Below the pieces are notes generated by a model. The model was not told the DNA's origin. It saw nothing but the letters and a program-made list of their open reading frames with translations, and did not search any database. Shown here piece after piece: positions 15,684-23,001 of a stretch of DNA of 64,000 nt; position 1 is the first letter of the stretch, and every line of letters starts with the position of its first letter. The stretch comes from an uncultured Bacteroidales bacterium (lineage in GTDB: Bacteria > Bacteroidota > Bacteroidia > Bacteroidales > UBA932): NCBI GenBank assembly GCA_900320185.1, contig ONRD01000010.1, forward strand, positions 1-64,000. Direction: 5' to 3'. The position numbers were made by a program, and so were the translations under genes.

Positions 15684-17495
15684 ATGCAGGACATCAGAAA
15701 CATCGCGCTTATCGCACATGTCGACCACGGGAAGACCACACTGGTTGACCGCATGATCTACCAGGCAAACCTGGTGCGGCAGCCGGAGAATCTCGGCCAG
15801 TTGATCCTCGACAACAACGACATCGAGAGGGAAAGGGGCATAACCATCCTTGCAAAGAATGTGTCGGTCACCTACAAAGGGGTCAAGATCAACATCATAG
15901 ACACTCCCGGGCACAGCGATTTCGGCGGTGAGGTCGAGAGGGTCCTGAACATGGCGGACGGTGTCCTGCTCCTCGTGGACGCTTTCGAAGGTTGCATGCC
16001 CCAGACTCGTTTCGTGCTCCAGAAGGCCCTGGAGCTCGGCAAGAAGCCGATAGTCGTGATCAACAAGGTCGACAAGCCGAACTGCCGTCCTGACGAGGTG
16101 CAGGAAGAAGTTTTCGACTTGATGTGCGCCCTCGACGCCAATGACGACCAGCTGGACTTCAAGACGATCTTCGGCAGCGCCAAGCAAGGCTGGATGTCCC
16201 AGGACTGGAAGACTCCTACCTCCGACATCACACCACTGCTGGATGCCATACTCGAGGTGATTCCGGCCCCGAAGGTCGTGGACGGCACCGTCCAGATGCA
16301 GGTCACTTCGCTTGAATATTCACCCTATGTGGGTAGGATCGCGGTCGGCAAGGTCACGCGCGGGGAACTGAAGACCGGCCAGATGGTCAGCCTGTGCAAG
16401 CGCTACGACCAGGTGGAGAAGCATAAGGTCAAGCAGCTGATGGTGTTCGACGGTCTCGGAAAGGCCTCTGTCGATACCGTCCGCTGCGGCGACATCTGCG
16501 CCGTGGTCGGAATCGACGGTTTCGAGATAGGCGACACTATCGCCGACCTTGAGAATCCGGAGGCTCTTCCTCCCATCTCCATAGACGAGCCGACGATGAG
16601 CATGCTCTTCACCATCAACAATTCGCCTTTCTTCGGCCGTGACGGGAAATTCGTGACGTCCAGGCACATAAAGGACCGGCTCGAGAAGGAGCTGGAGAAA
16701 AATCTCGCCCTCAGGGTGAAGCCGGGCCAGAACGCCGACTCGTTCATCGTCTATGGCAGGGGAGTCCTCCACCTGTCGGTCCTGATCGAGGAGATGCGCC
16801 GGGAAGGATTCGAACTGCAGGTCGGCCAGCCTAAGGTCCTGGACAAGACGATCAACGGCCAGAGGTGCGAACCGATCGAAGACCTTTCCATAGAGGTCCC
16901 CGAGCAGTTCGTGGGCGCAGCCATCGACCTGTCGACCCGCAGGAAGGGAGCCCTTATCCACATGGAACCCCGCGGCGACAGGACCCTGCTCCAGTTCGAC
17001 ATACCTACCCGCGGCCTCATGGGCTTGAGGAGCAACCTGCTCACTGCGACCCAGGGCGAGGCTATCATGGCCCACCGCTACAAGGAGTACCAGCCCTACA
17101 AGGGCGAGATCGACAACCGTACGAACGGATCCCTGGTTTCCCTGGAGACCGGCGACGCGATCGCATATTCGATGAACAAGCTCCTGGACAGGGGAAAGTT
17201 CTTCGTCGATCCGGGTGAGGAGATCTACTGCGGCGAGGTCGTGGGCGAGCACACCCGCGAGCGCGACCTCAACATCAACATCTGCAAGACAAAGAAGCTT
17301 ACCAACGTGCGGGCGGCCGGCTCGGACGAGAAGATAGTCCTTCCTCCTCCGGTGAAGATGTCCCTCGAAGAGATGCTCGAGTACATCCGGGAGGATGAGC
17401 TCGTGGAAGTCACGCCACACCATATGCGTATCAGGAAAATCCTTCTCGATCCGATGGACAGGAAGCGTTCCGGCAACGGTGGGGACGATGAATAG
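15684..17495 (+). CDS. typA: Ribosome-associated GTPase TypA/BipA
   Basis: Translational GTPase that binds the 70S ribosome and aids large-subunit assembly and stress adaptation. It has 603 residues, full length. G motifs: AHVDHGKTT (11-19), the switch I region RERGITI (~49-55), DTPGH (~73) and NKVD (~127). EF-G-like domains III and V and the BipA-specific C-terminal domain (from ~480, HTRERDLNINICK) follow. The first Met at 15684 fits the family start (MQDIRNIALIAHVDHGKTT). It has its own promoter. Confidence 0.96.
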   Translation: MQDIRNIALIAHVDHGKTTLVDRMIYQANLVRQPENLGQLILDNNDIERERGITILAKNVSVTYKGVKINIIDTPGHSDFGGEVERVLNMADGVLLLVDAFEGCMPQTRFVLQKALELGKKPIVVINKVDKPNCRPDEVQEEVFDLMCALDANDDQLDFKTIFGSAKQGWMSQDWKTPTSDITPLLDAILEVIPAPKVVDGTVQMQVTSLEYSPYVGRIAVGKVTRGELKTGQMVSLCKRYDQVEKHKVKQLMVFDGLGKASVDTVRCGDICAVVGIDGFEIGDTIADLENPEALPPISIDEPTMSMLFTINNSPFFGRDGKFVTSRHIKDRLEKELEKNLALRVKPGQNADSFIVYGRGVLHLSVLIEEMRREGFELQVGQPKVLDKTINGQRCEPIEDLSIEVPEQFVGAAIDLSTRRKGALIHMEPRGDRTLLQFDIPTRGLMGLRSNLLTATQGEAIMAHRYKEYQPYKGEIDNRTNGSLVSLETGDAIAYSMNKLLDRGKFFVDPGEEIYCGEVVGEHTRERDLNINICKTKKLTNVRAAGSDEKIVLPPPVKMSLEEMLEYIREDELVEVTPHHMRIRKILLDPMDRKRSGNGGDDE

Positions 17496-17517
17496 AAAAA
17501 AAGTATTGCGGAAAGAT

Positions 17518-17547
17518 TTTGATTAAGGAAAATTTTTTATACCTTTG
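17518..17547 (+). promoter_or_regulatory. Promoter of the yceD-rpmF operon
   Basis: A -33 TTTG at 17518-17521 and a -7 TACCTTTG at 17540-17547 are separated by 18 bases, close to the textbook Bacteroidota arrangement. Confidence 0.7.
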
Positions 17548-17573
17548 CAACCCTTAATCTGTTTGGCGAAGCC

Positions 17574-18110
17574 ATGAAAGATGATTTTATAGTTCCTCTG
17601 AATGGATTGACGCAGGAGCGGAAGGCATTCCGCAGCAGCGTAGGGAAAGAGTTCTTTGCAAGTTTTGGGAATTCAGAGATCCTAGACGCAGACCTGACGG
17701 TCGAGGTCGAGGACTGGAAATCCGCCGGAAGCATCTTCGTCGACTGCAGTATATCCGGAAAAGCCACGGTGACCTGCGACAGGTGCGGCGACCCCCTTGT
17801 CCTTCCTGTAGAGACAGGATTCGCACTGGAGGTCAGGTTCGGGGACGAAGGTCCGGAGCGCGGAATCCAGGAGGATAATGGCAGGGAGGTGGTCTTCCTG
17901 CCGGAGTCCGAAACCTCTTTCGACCTTTCCCAGGCAGTCTATGACTATGCGTGTCTTTCGCTGCCTGTGCACAAGGTCCACGAAGACGGAGGCTGCAACC
18001 CTGAGGCTGTGAAGTATCTGAGTTCCGGAGATGGGGAGAAGGATTCTGACAAGGATCAGGCCCTGAACCCTTTTGCAGGTCTCAAGGAAATGTTGGACGG
18101 TAAGAAATAA
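17574..18110 (+). CDS. yceD: YceD family protein (DUF177)
   Basis: A 178-residue protein linked to 23S rRNA accumulation and large-subunit assembly in other organisms. The DUF177 signature is the metal-binding-like CDRCGDPLVLPVE block (~67-79), with a later conserved cysteine (CNPEAV near residue 142) and the C-terminal LNPFAGLKEML motif (~165-175) that typically ends this family. It is placed 19 bases upstream of rpmF, the widely conserved yceD-rpmF pair. Confidence 0.88.
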   Translation: MKDDFIVPLNGLTQERKAFRSSVGKEFFASFGNSEILDADLTVEVEDWKSAGSIFVDCSISGKATVTCDRCGDPLVLPVETGFALEVRFGDEGPERGIQEDNGREVVFLPESETSFDLSQAVYDYACLSLPVHKVHEDGGCNPEAVKYLSSGDGEKDSDKDQALNPFAGLKEMLDGKK

Positions 18111-18129
18111 TTAAAAAAGAGAATATAAT

Positions 18130-18312
18130 ATGGCACATCCGAAACACAAAGTCTCCAAGCAGAGGAGAGACAAGAGAAGAACGCACGACTTTGCTGCGGT
18201 TCCCACTCTTGCGACATGCCCTAACTGCGGCGCGACCGTGATGTATCATCACGTCTGCCCCGAGTGCGGCTACTACAGAGGTCGTCAGATCATTGAGAAG
18301 AGCGTTGACTAG
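18130..18312 (+). CDS. rpmF: Large ribosomal subunit protein bL32
   Basis: A 60-residue basic protein beginning MAHPKHKVSKQRRDKRRTH, typical of bL32. The zinc ribbon is present as CPNC (30-33) and CPEC (43-46), so this is the zinc-binding (C+) form, not a zinc-free paralogue. It is followed 20 bases later by a tRNA gene. Confidence 0.96.
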   Translation: MAHPKHKVSKQRRDKRRTHDFAAVPTLATCPNCGATVMYHHVCPECGYYRGRQIIEKSVD

Positions 18313-18332
18313 TTCTTCGGACAGGAATTGAT

Positions 18333-18404
18333 GGTCCCATAGTTCAACGGATAGAACGGAGGTTTCCTAAACCTTAAATATAGGTTCGATTCCTATTGGG
18401 ACTA
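18333..18404 (+). tRNA. tRNA-Arg (anticodon CCU)
   Basis: The cloverleaf folds by eye. The acceptor GGTCCCA pairs with TGGGACT (one G-U at the end), D-arm stem GTTC/GAAC, anticodon stem GAGGT/ACCTT around the loop TTCCTAA (anticodon CCT), a 4-base variable loop, and T-arm ATAGG-TTCGATT-CCTAT. The discriminator is A, and CCA is not encoded. It reads AGG, a codon used heavily in this window. Confidence 0.93.
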
Positions 18405-18405
18405 C

Positions 18406-18449
18406 AAGGAGGGTGACTGAGTCGAAAGACTGCCGGTCACCTTCTTTTT
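18406..18449 (+). terminator. Rho-independent terminator after tRNA-Arg
   Basis: The outer stem GAGGGTGAC/GTCACCTTC and inner AGTC-GAAA-GACT are followed by TTTTT at 18444-18449. It ends the rpmF-tRNA transcript and separates it from the convergent histidine kinase gene. Confidence 0.8.
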
Positions 18450-18503
18450 ATATCTTGAAGCCCAAGGCTTTCTATCCCGGCATCCTCAGTTCCCGGCCGT
18501 CTT

Positions 18504-21500
18504 TCAGGCTTGCTGGCGCGGGAACCTGACCGTGAAGCAGGCTCCCTTCAACGAGAAGGACTTGCTGTAGAAGATCTCTCCGTTGCATTTCTCCACCACG
18601 TTGCGGCAGATCGACAGTCCGAGCCCGGTGCCGTTGTTCTTTGTCGTGAAGTTGGGGGTGAACAGCTTGGCGCGGTTCTCGTCGCTCACGCCGGGACCGT
18701 TGTCCTCGAAGACAATGTCGTAGAATCCGTCTTTGGTCGAGAGCCTGAGCGAGACCAGGATACGCCCCATCGCAGGTTCCCTCCCTTCTTCGAGCGCGAG
18801 CTCCCTTTCCGACTCGATCGCCTGGATCGAGTTGTTGATGAGGTTGGTGAACACGCGTGTAAGCTGGGGCTTAGGGCCGGTTACCTTTGCGTTGTCAAGG
18901 CCCATGTAGGAGAATTCGATGTTGTCCCTGCTGTCGAAGAGGCTGATCTCTTCCTTCAGCAGCTTGTCAAGGTCGATTTCCACCGGCTCCTCAGTGTAGA
19001 GCTTGGCGAAGGTTGAAAACTCGTTCGCTGTGTCAGCCAGCAGGTCTATCTGTCCGAGCACTTCCCTGGAGACTTCGTCGAACCTGTCCGCCCATGCCGG
19101 GTCACCCTTGCTCTTCATGCGGATGAGCCTTTGGATCTGAAGCTTGATCGGAGTCAGCGGATTCTTGATCTCGTGGGCGACCTGCCTTGCCATCGTAGCC
19201 CATGCCTTGTCCCTTTCCGCCTGTGTAAGCTGCCTGGTGGAGTCGTACAGGTCGTGGACCATCAGGTTGTAGGCCCTCACTAGGCTGGACACCTCGTCTT
19301 CCCGCTCGTAGATTATGTATTCAAGATTGTTGATGTCCGCTTCGTTCATCTTCTGGCCGATTTCCGACAGTGGCTTGAACATCTTGTCTACGGCCCTTTC
19401 GGTTACGAATAGAGCCAGGAGAAGGAGGATCATGAACACGGTGATGACCGTGACGGAGTGCAGCACGGCCTCGGCCTTGAAGTCGTAGTTGTCGTCGGTG
19501 TAGGGCGAACTCATGATGGCGATCGTCCTGCCCTGGGCGTTGAACAGCGGGGCGTACAGCGAGTAGACCTTCTTCCCGGCGATGCGCTCCCTTCCGATGT
19601 AGTACCTCCTGCTGCGGTAGGTGATGTTCTCGAACGCCCTCTGGTTCATCCTGTAGCCCAGCATCATCGATTCGAACACTTCCGGAGACGTGGTCTTGAA
19701 TTCCTTCCCGCCCGTAGTGTAGAGGGTCAAGTCGGATTTCATCGTGTTGCTGATGTCTTCCAGGATGTTCGTGAATTCCTGGGTGTTGAATTCGGTGTAG
19801 TCGTTGAAGAAACGGCACCTGGCCTGTATGAGGGTCTGCAGCGAGTTGATCTTGTCGATCATGGCCGACCTCATGTTCGCATTGTTCCTCTTGTTGACGA
19901 ACAGCACGCTGACGGTGGCCAGCGAGATCATGGTCATGACAAGGGCGATGAGCATCGCGGCGTTGATCCGGGACTTGTAGTAGTTGCTCTCGCCGGACTT
20001 CCTGCGTTTCTTGACGAGTGTCAGGGTGGAGAGGAGGAGGTAGAACGAGAGGGTCAGGAACAGGAAGGCGACGAAATAGTTGAAGCCTTCGTTCCGGGGA
20101 CGCGACACGAGGATGATTTCGTCGTCCGCGACGTTGTTGACGAAGTGGGTGTAGCCGTTCATCCTGAAAACACCGTCCGGCGCCCCCTGGAGCTCGGCCT
20201 TGAGGTCTGGACTGACTATGGTCGGGTAGGCGTAGCTGCCTTTGAATGAGATCAGGTTGTCGGAAAGGTACTTGGCATAGGAATATCTGGACGGAAGGAC
20301 CACCGAGCCAGGGGAGGAGACGCCCAGGATGCTGGCGTAGCCTTTGTCCTCACGGTTGGATTTCGGGGCTACGGTCATCATCATCAAGGTGACGCCGCTG
20401 CCCTGGTTGTAGTAGGAGAAGATTCCCGTGTACATGTTGTGTCCGCTCTGGTCCCTCCGGTAGCTGAATCGCGAACCTTCGGCGACCGGCACCCCGCTGG
20501 AGGCGACTCCGGTCAGGTAGGCTACTTCATGTTCATCCATGTTCTCCCTTGAGAACATTTCCACCATTATGTCGTAGTCCTGTGCGAACCCATAGAAATA
20601 GGTCTCGGCTATCCTGTTGAGGATAAGGTAATTGCTGTTCTGTATCCTGGAGAAGGAAGCGATGAATCCGTCCGCTGCGATCTTGTCCTCCATCTGGCGC
20701 AGGTTAAGTTCCAGCCCGATGTCCCGGTCCATAGAGAGCCTGTTGGCCAGCACATCCATCTTGTCCCTTTCTTTCCTGAAGCCAAGCATCCCGGCCGTCA
20801 GGACCAGATAGGCGGCGAACAGTATCGCCGTCGCCGCCCTGCTCTTTGCGGAGAAGACCTCGAACTTGATCCCGAACAGCGACTTCAGCGCCGGCATCAG
20901 CATCTGGACCAGCAGCGGGATGGTCATCAGGAGCGCCGTGAGCATCAGGTAGACTATGAGGCTGAACTGGTTGAGGTCGTTGAGCCTGTAGAGTTCCAGG
21001 CATATGTCGGAGTTCCGGATTATGCTCTTGAGCACGAGGTGGACATACAGCACTATCCCGGCCATGAGAAGCAAGATGAAGGCTGCATGCCGGGCCAGGC
21101 CTGCCTTCGGATCCTTCATGCCGAGTATCCGCTTGTAGAAAGCGTTGCGGGTGAAGAACATGCAGCATATTCCCAGGAATATCAGGAGGGAGGTCACCAT
21201 CACCGCACCCAGCGAGTTGAAGAACTGCCCGTCGGCATAGGTGGACGGCGAGAACAGGTTGGCCCTGTCGTCCATCCTGTCGCCCCACAGGTACACGGCT
21301 GCCAGGACTGCCGTGAGCCCTGCCAGGACGATCCACAGGCTCTTGAGATCCCTGCGGCCTCTCAGGAACAGGAGTGCGGACAGTATGAAGCATGCCAGTG
21401 CCAGCCAGATGAAGGTGGCCGAGCCCCTGAAAGAGGACAGGCCCGTGGCCGCGTTGCCAATGACCTTGAACACGGGTTTCCCGTCCAGGAGCACCGGGGA

Positions 21501-22073
21501 GCCAAGGCTTTCCGACAGGGGCACCACCGTGCAGGAGGAACGGAGCTTGAGATTCTTGTTGACTCCATTCGGACTGTCATCGTCCAGGTCATCCTTGATT
21601 TCAAGGCCGGCTATAACCTTCCGTGAACCGAGGGTGGCACTCTTTACGAGGTACCATTTGCTCCCGTAGTTGACGAAATCGGCCTCCTCCTTGACTTCGG
21701 CGAGCGGGGAGGAGACTCCGCTTGACGGTCTTGTAAGCCTTTGGAAAAGCACCTTGGTGCCGATGTCGTCGTTGCTCACCGGAAACTGGTTGTACCAGAA
21801 CTGGAGAGAGTCTTCGATGTAGCGGTACACCACCATGTCGTCCGGGAGCTCGAACTGGGTCATCCAGGTCTTCTTGTCGGCGCTCAGGGCGCTGGACATG
21901 TATCTGTCCAGCTCGGACATCCTCCTGCTTACCGTGTTTTCGATGCGGGAGGCTTCCCGCACCTCGTTGCGGGGAGTGTCCCCGGATGACATCGACGCAG
22001 CGAACAGGATCACTGCGGCCAGCAGCAATCCTATGCAGAACCAGTCCCGTATGCCAAGTTTCTTTCCTTTCAT
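18504..22073 (-). CDS. Large membrane sensor histidine kinase, NtrY-like
   Basis: A 1189-residue polytopic sensor kinase. TM1 is at ~9-27, followed by an extracytoplasmic domain to ~220, a block of six or seven helices (~220-430), a second extracytoplasmic region (~430-670), further helices (~675-740), a third short sensor region, and a last helix (~885-903). A HAMP-like segment leads to the HisKA phospho-acceptor His967 in VAHEIKNPLTPIKL, the NtrY-type H-box. The HATPase has the N-box NLINNSIQAI, DNGPGV and NGTGLGLSI. Kinase residues look intact. The stimulus is unknown and no response regulator is adjacent. The ATG overlaps the rlmH stop (ATGA), so the two are co-transcribed. Confidence 0.88.
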   Translation of the reverse strand: MKGKKLGIRDWFCIGLLLAAVILFAASMSSGDTPRNEVREASRIENTVSRRMSELDRYMSSALSADKKTWMTQFELPDDMVVYRYIEDSLQFWYNQFPVSNDDIGTKVLFQRLTRPSSGVSSPLAEVKEEADFVNYGSKWYLVKSATLGSRKVIAGLEIKDDLDDDSPNGVNKNLKLRSSCTVVPLSESLGSPVLLDGKPVFKVIGNAATGLSSFRGSATFIWLALACFILSALLFLRGRRDLKSLWIVLAGLTAVLAAVYLWGDRMDDRANLFSPSTYADGQFFNSLGAVMVTSLLIFLGICCMFFTRNAFYKRILGMKDPKAGLARHAAFILLLMAGIVLYVHLVLKSIIRNSDICLELYRLNDLNQFSLIVYLMLTALLMTIPLLVQMLMPALKSLFGIKFEVFSAKSRAATAILFAAYLVLTAGMLGFRKERDKMDVLANRLSMDRDIGLELNLRQMEDKIAADGFIASFSRIQNSNYLILNRIAETYFYGFAQDYDIMVEMFSRENMDEHEVAYLTGVASSGVPVAEGSRFSYRRDQSGHNMYTGIFSYYNQGSGVTLMMMTVAPKSNREDKGYASILGVSSPGSVVLPSRYSYAKYLSDNLISFKGSYAYPTIVSPDLKAELQGAPDGVFRMNGYTHFVNNVADDEIILVSRPRNEGFNYFVAFLFLTLSFYLLLSTLTLVKKRRKSGESNYYKSRINAAMLIALVMTMISLATVSVLFVNKRNNANMRSAMIDKINSLQTLIQARCRFFNDYTEFNTQEFTNILEDISNTMKSDLTLYTTGGKEFKTTSPEVFESMMLGYRMNQRAFENITYRSRRYYIGRERIAGKKVYSLYAPLFNAQGRTIAIMSSPYTDDNYDFKAEAVLHSVTVITVFMILLLLALFVTERAVDKMFKPLSEIGQKMNEADINNLEYIIYEREDEVSSLVRAYNLMVHDLYDSTRQLTQAERDKAWATMARQVAHEIKNPLTPIKLQIQRLIRMKSKGDPAWADRFDEVSREVLGQIDLLADTANEFSTFAKLYTEEPVEIDLDKLLKEEISLFDSRDNIEFSYMGLDNAKVTGPKPQLTRVFTNLINNSIQAIESERELALEEGREPAMGRILVSLRLSTKDGFYDIVFEDNGPGVSDENRAKLFTPNFTTKNNGTGLGLSICRNVVEKCNGEIFYSKSFSLKGACFTVRFPRQQA

Positions 22074-22543
22074 TCGTGGTGGTATGGTTCTCCCTTCATG
22101 ATGGTGAATGCCCTGTAGAGCTGTTCGGCGAACACGACCCTGACCATCTGGTGGGGAAAGGTCATTCTCGAGAGGGACAGCTTGCCGTCACATCGGCGGT
22201 AAACATCTTCTGAGAATCCGTACGGTCCGCCGGTGACGAAAACAATATCCTTGCCACCTTGCGCCATCATCGACTCCAGTTCCCTCGCAAAGCCTTCGGA
22301 AGTGAACTCCTTCCCGTGCTCGTCCAGGAGGATGACCCTGTCGGATGGCTTGATGTTCTTCAGGATCAGGACTCCTTCCTTCTCCTTGACCTGCGCCCTG
22401 GTGAGCGAGGAAGCGTTCTTCAATGCAGGTATCTCTGTCAGGGAGAAAGGGACATAACGTCCAAGCCTGGAAATGTAGGTTTCCAGGCCCTCCCGGACCC
22501 ATCCGGCATCCGTCCTGCCGACGGTCAGAAAGCTGATCTTCAT
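22070..22543 (-). CDS. rlmH: 23S rRNA (pseudouridine1915-N3)-methyltransferase
   Basis: SPOUT-class methyltransferase that acts on helix 69 of the 70S ribosome. It has 157 residues from ATG 22543. It shows the family start MKISFLTVGRT, then LDEHGKEFTSEGFA, the SAM-binding knot loop VTGGPYGF (~105-112) and the C-terminal SLSRMTFPHQMVRVVFAEQLYRA block with the conserved His-Gln-...-Tyr-Arg pattern. A TTG three codons upstream was rejected because it overlaps the -7 element. It is the first gene of a two-gene operon with the histidine kinase. Confidence 0.95.
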   Translation of the reverse strand: MKISFLTVGRTDAGWVREGLETYISRLGRYVPFSLTEIPALKNASSLTRAQVKEKEGVLILKNIKPSDRVILLDEHGKEFTSEGFARELESMMAQGGKDIVFVTGGPYGFSEDVYRRCDGKLSLSRMTFPHQMVRVVFAEQLYRAFTIMKGEPYHHE

Positions 22544-22549
22544 CAATTG

Positions 22550-22557
22550 CAAAAATA
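22550..22557 (-). promoter_or_regulatory. -7 promoter element for rlmH and the histidine kinase
   Basis: It reads TATTTTTG on the minus strand and ends only 6 bases before the rlmH ATG, implying an extremely short or absent 5' leader. Confidence 0.55.
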
Positions 22558-22594
22558 AGAAAGTGGCTCGGTATTTGCAACAAATTGAGGTGCT

Positions 22595-22999
22595 ATGAGC
22601 TCCAGGCTTAAGACATTCTTGGCAGGATTCGCGCTCCTCTTCTGTGTCACGGCGTTCTCCGCCCGCGACGGTTATGACGTATTCGTCCCGATAGCCAAAT
22701 ACATCGGACAGGGGGACGCGGACAAACTCTCGGCCTGGTTCGCCGACAATCTGGAAATAACGGTGATGTCAATGACCAGTGATTCCAGCAGGAACCAGGC
22801 GAAGCAGATACTCAAGAACTTCTTCGACAATCACACTCCGCGTTCCTTCGAAATCATCCACATGGCATCCAGGTCCAATTCGAAGTATGCCCTGGGGCAG
22901 CTGAACGCAGGGGGTGAAGTCTTCATAGTCACCATTTTCGTCAGCAGCAGCAAGGATAGTTTCAAGATTCAGCAGCTGAAGATCGAAAGAATGCGGTGA
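22595..22999 (+). CDS. DUF4783 family secreted protein
   Basis: A 134-residue protein with an N-terminal signal peptide (hydrophobic ~6-21, ending FSA). The mature part matches DUF4783, a small Bacteroidota family with an SnoaL/NTF2-like fold. The pattern GDADKLSAWFADNLEITV, then QAKQILKNFFDNH and a late KIQQLKIER strand is characteristic. Function is unknown; it probably binds a ligand in the periplasm. Its TGA overlaps a GTG of the next frame, and the DUF5686 gene starts three bases later, so they form an operon. Confidence 0.82.
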   Translation: MSSRLKTFLAGFALLFCVTAFSARDGYDVFVPIAKYIGQGDADKLSAWFADNLEITVMSMTSDSSRNQAKQILKNFFDNHTPRSFEIIHMASRSNSKYALGQLNAGGEVFIVTIFVSSSKDSFKIQQLKIERMR

Positions 23000-23001
23000 C
23001 A

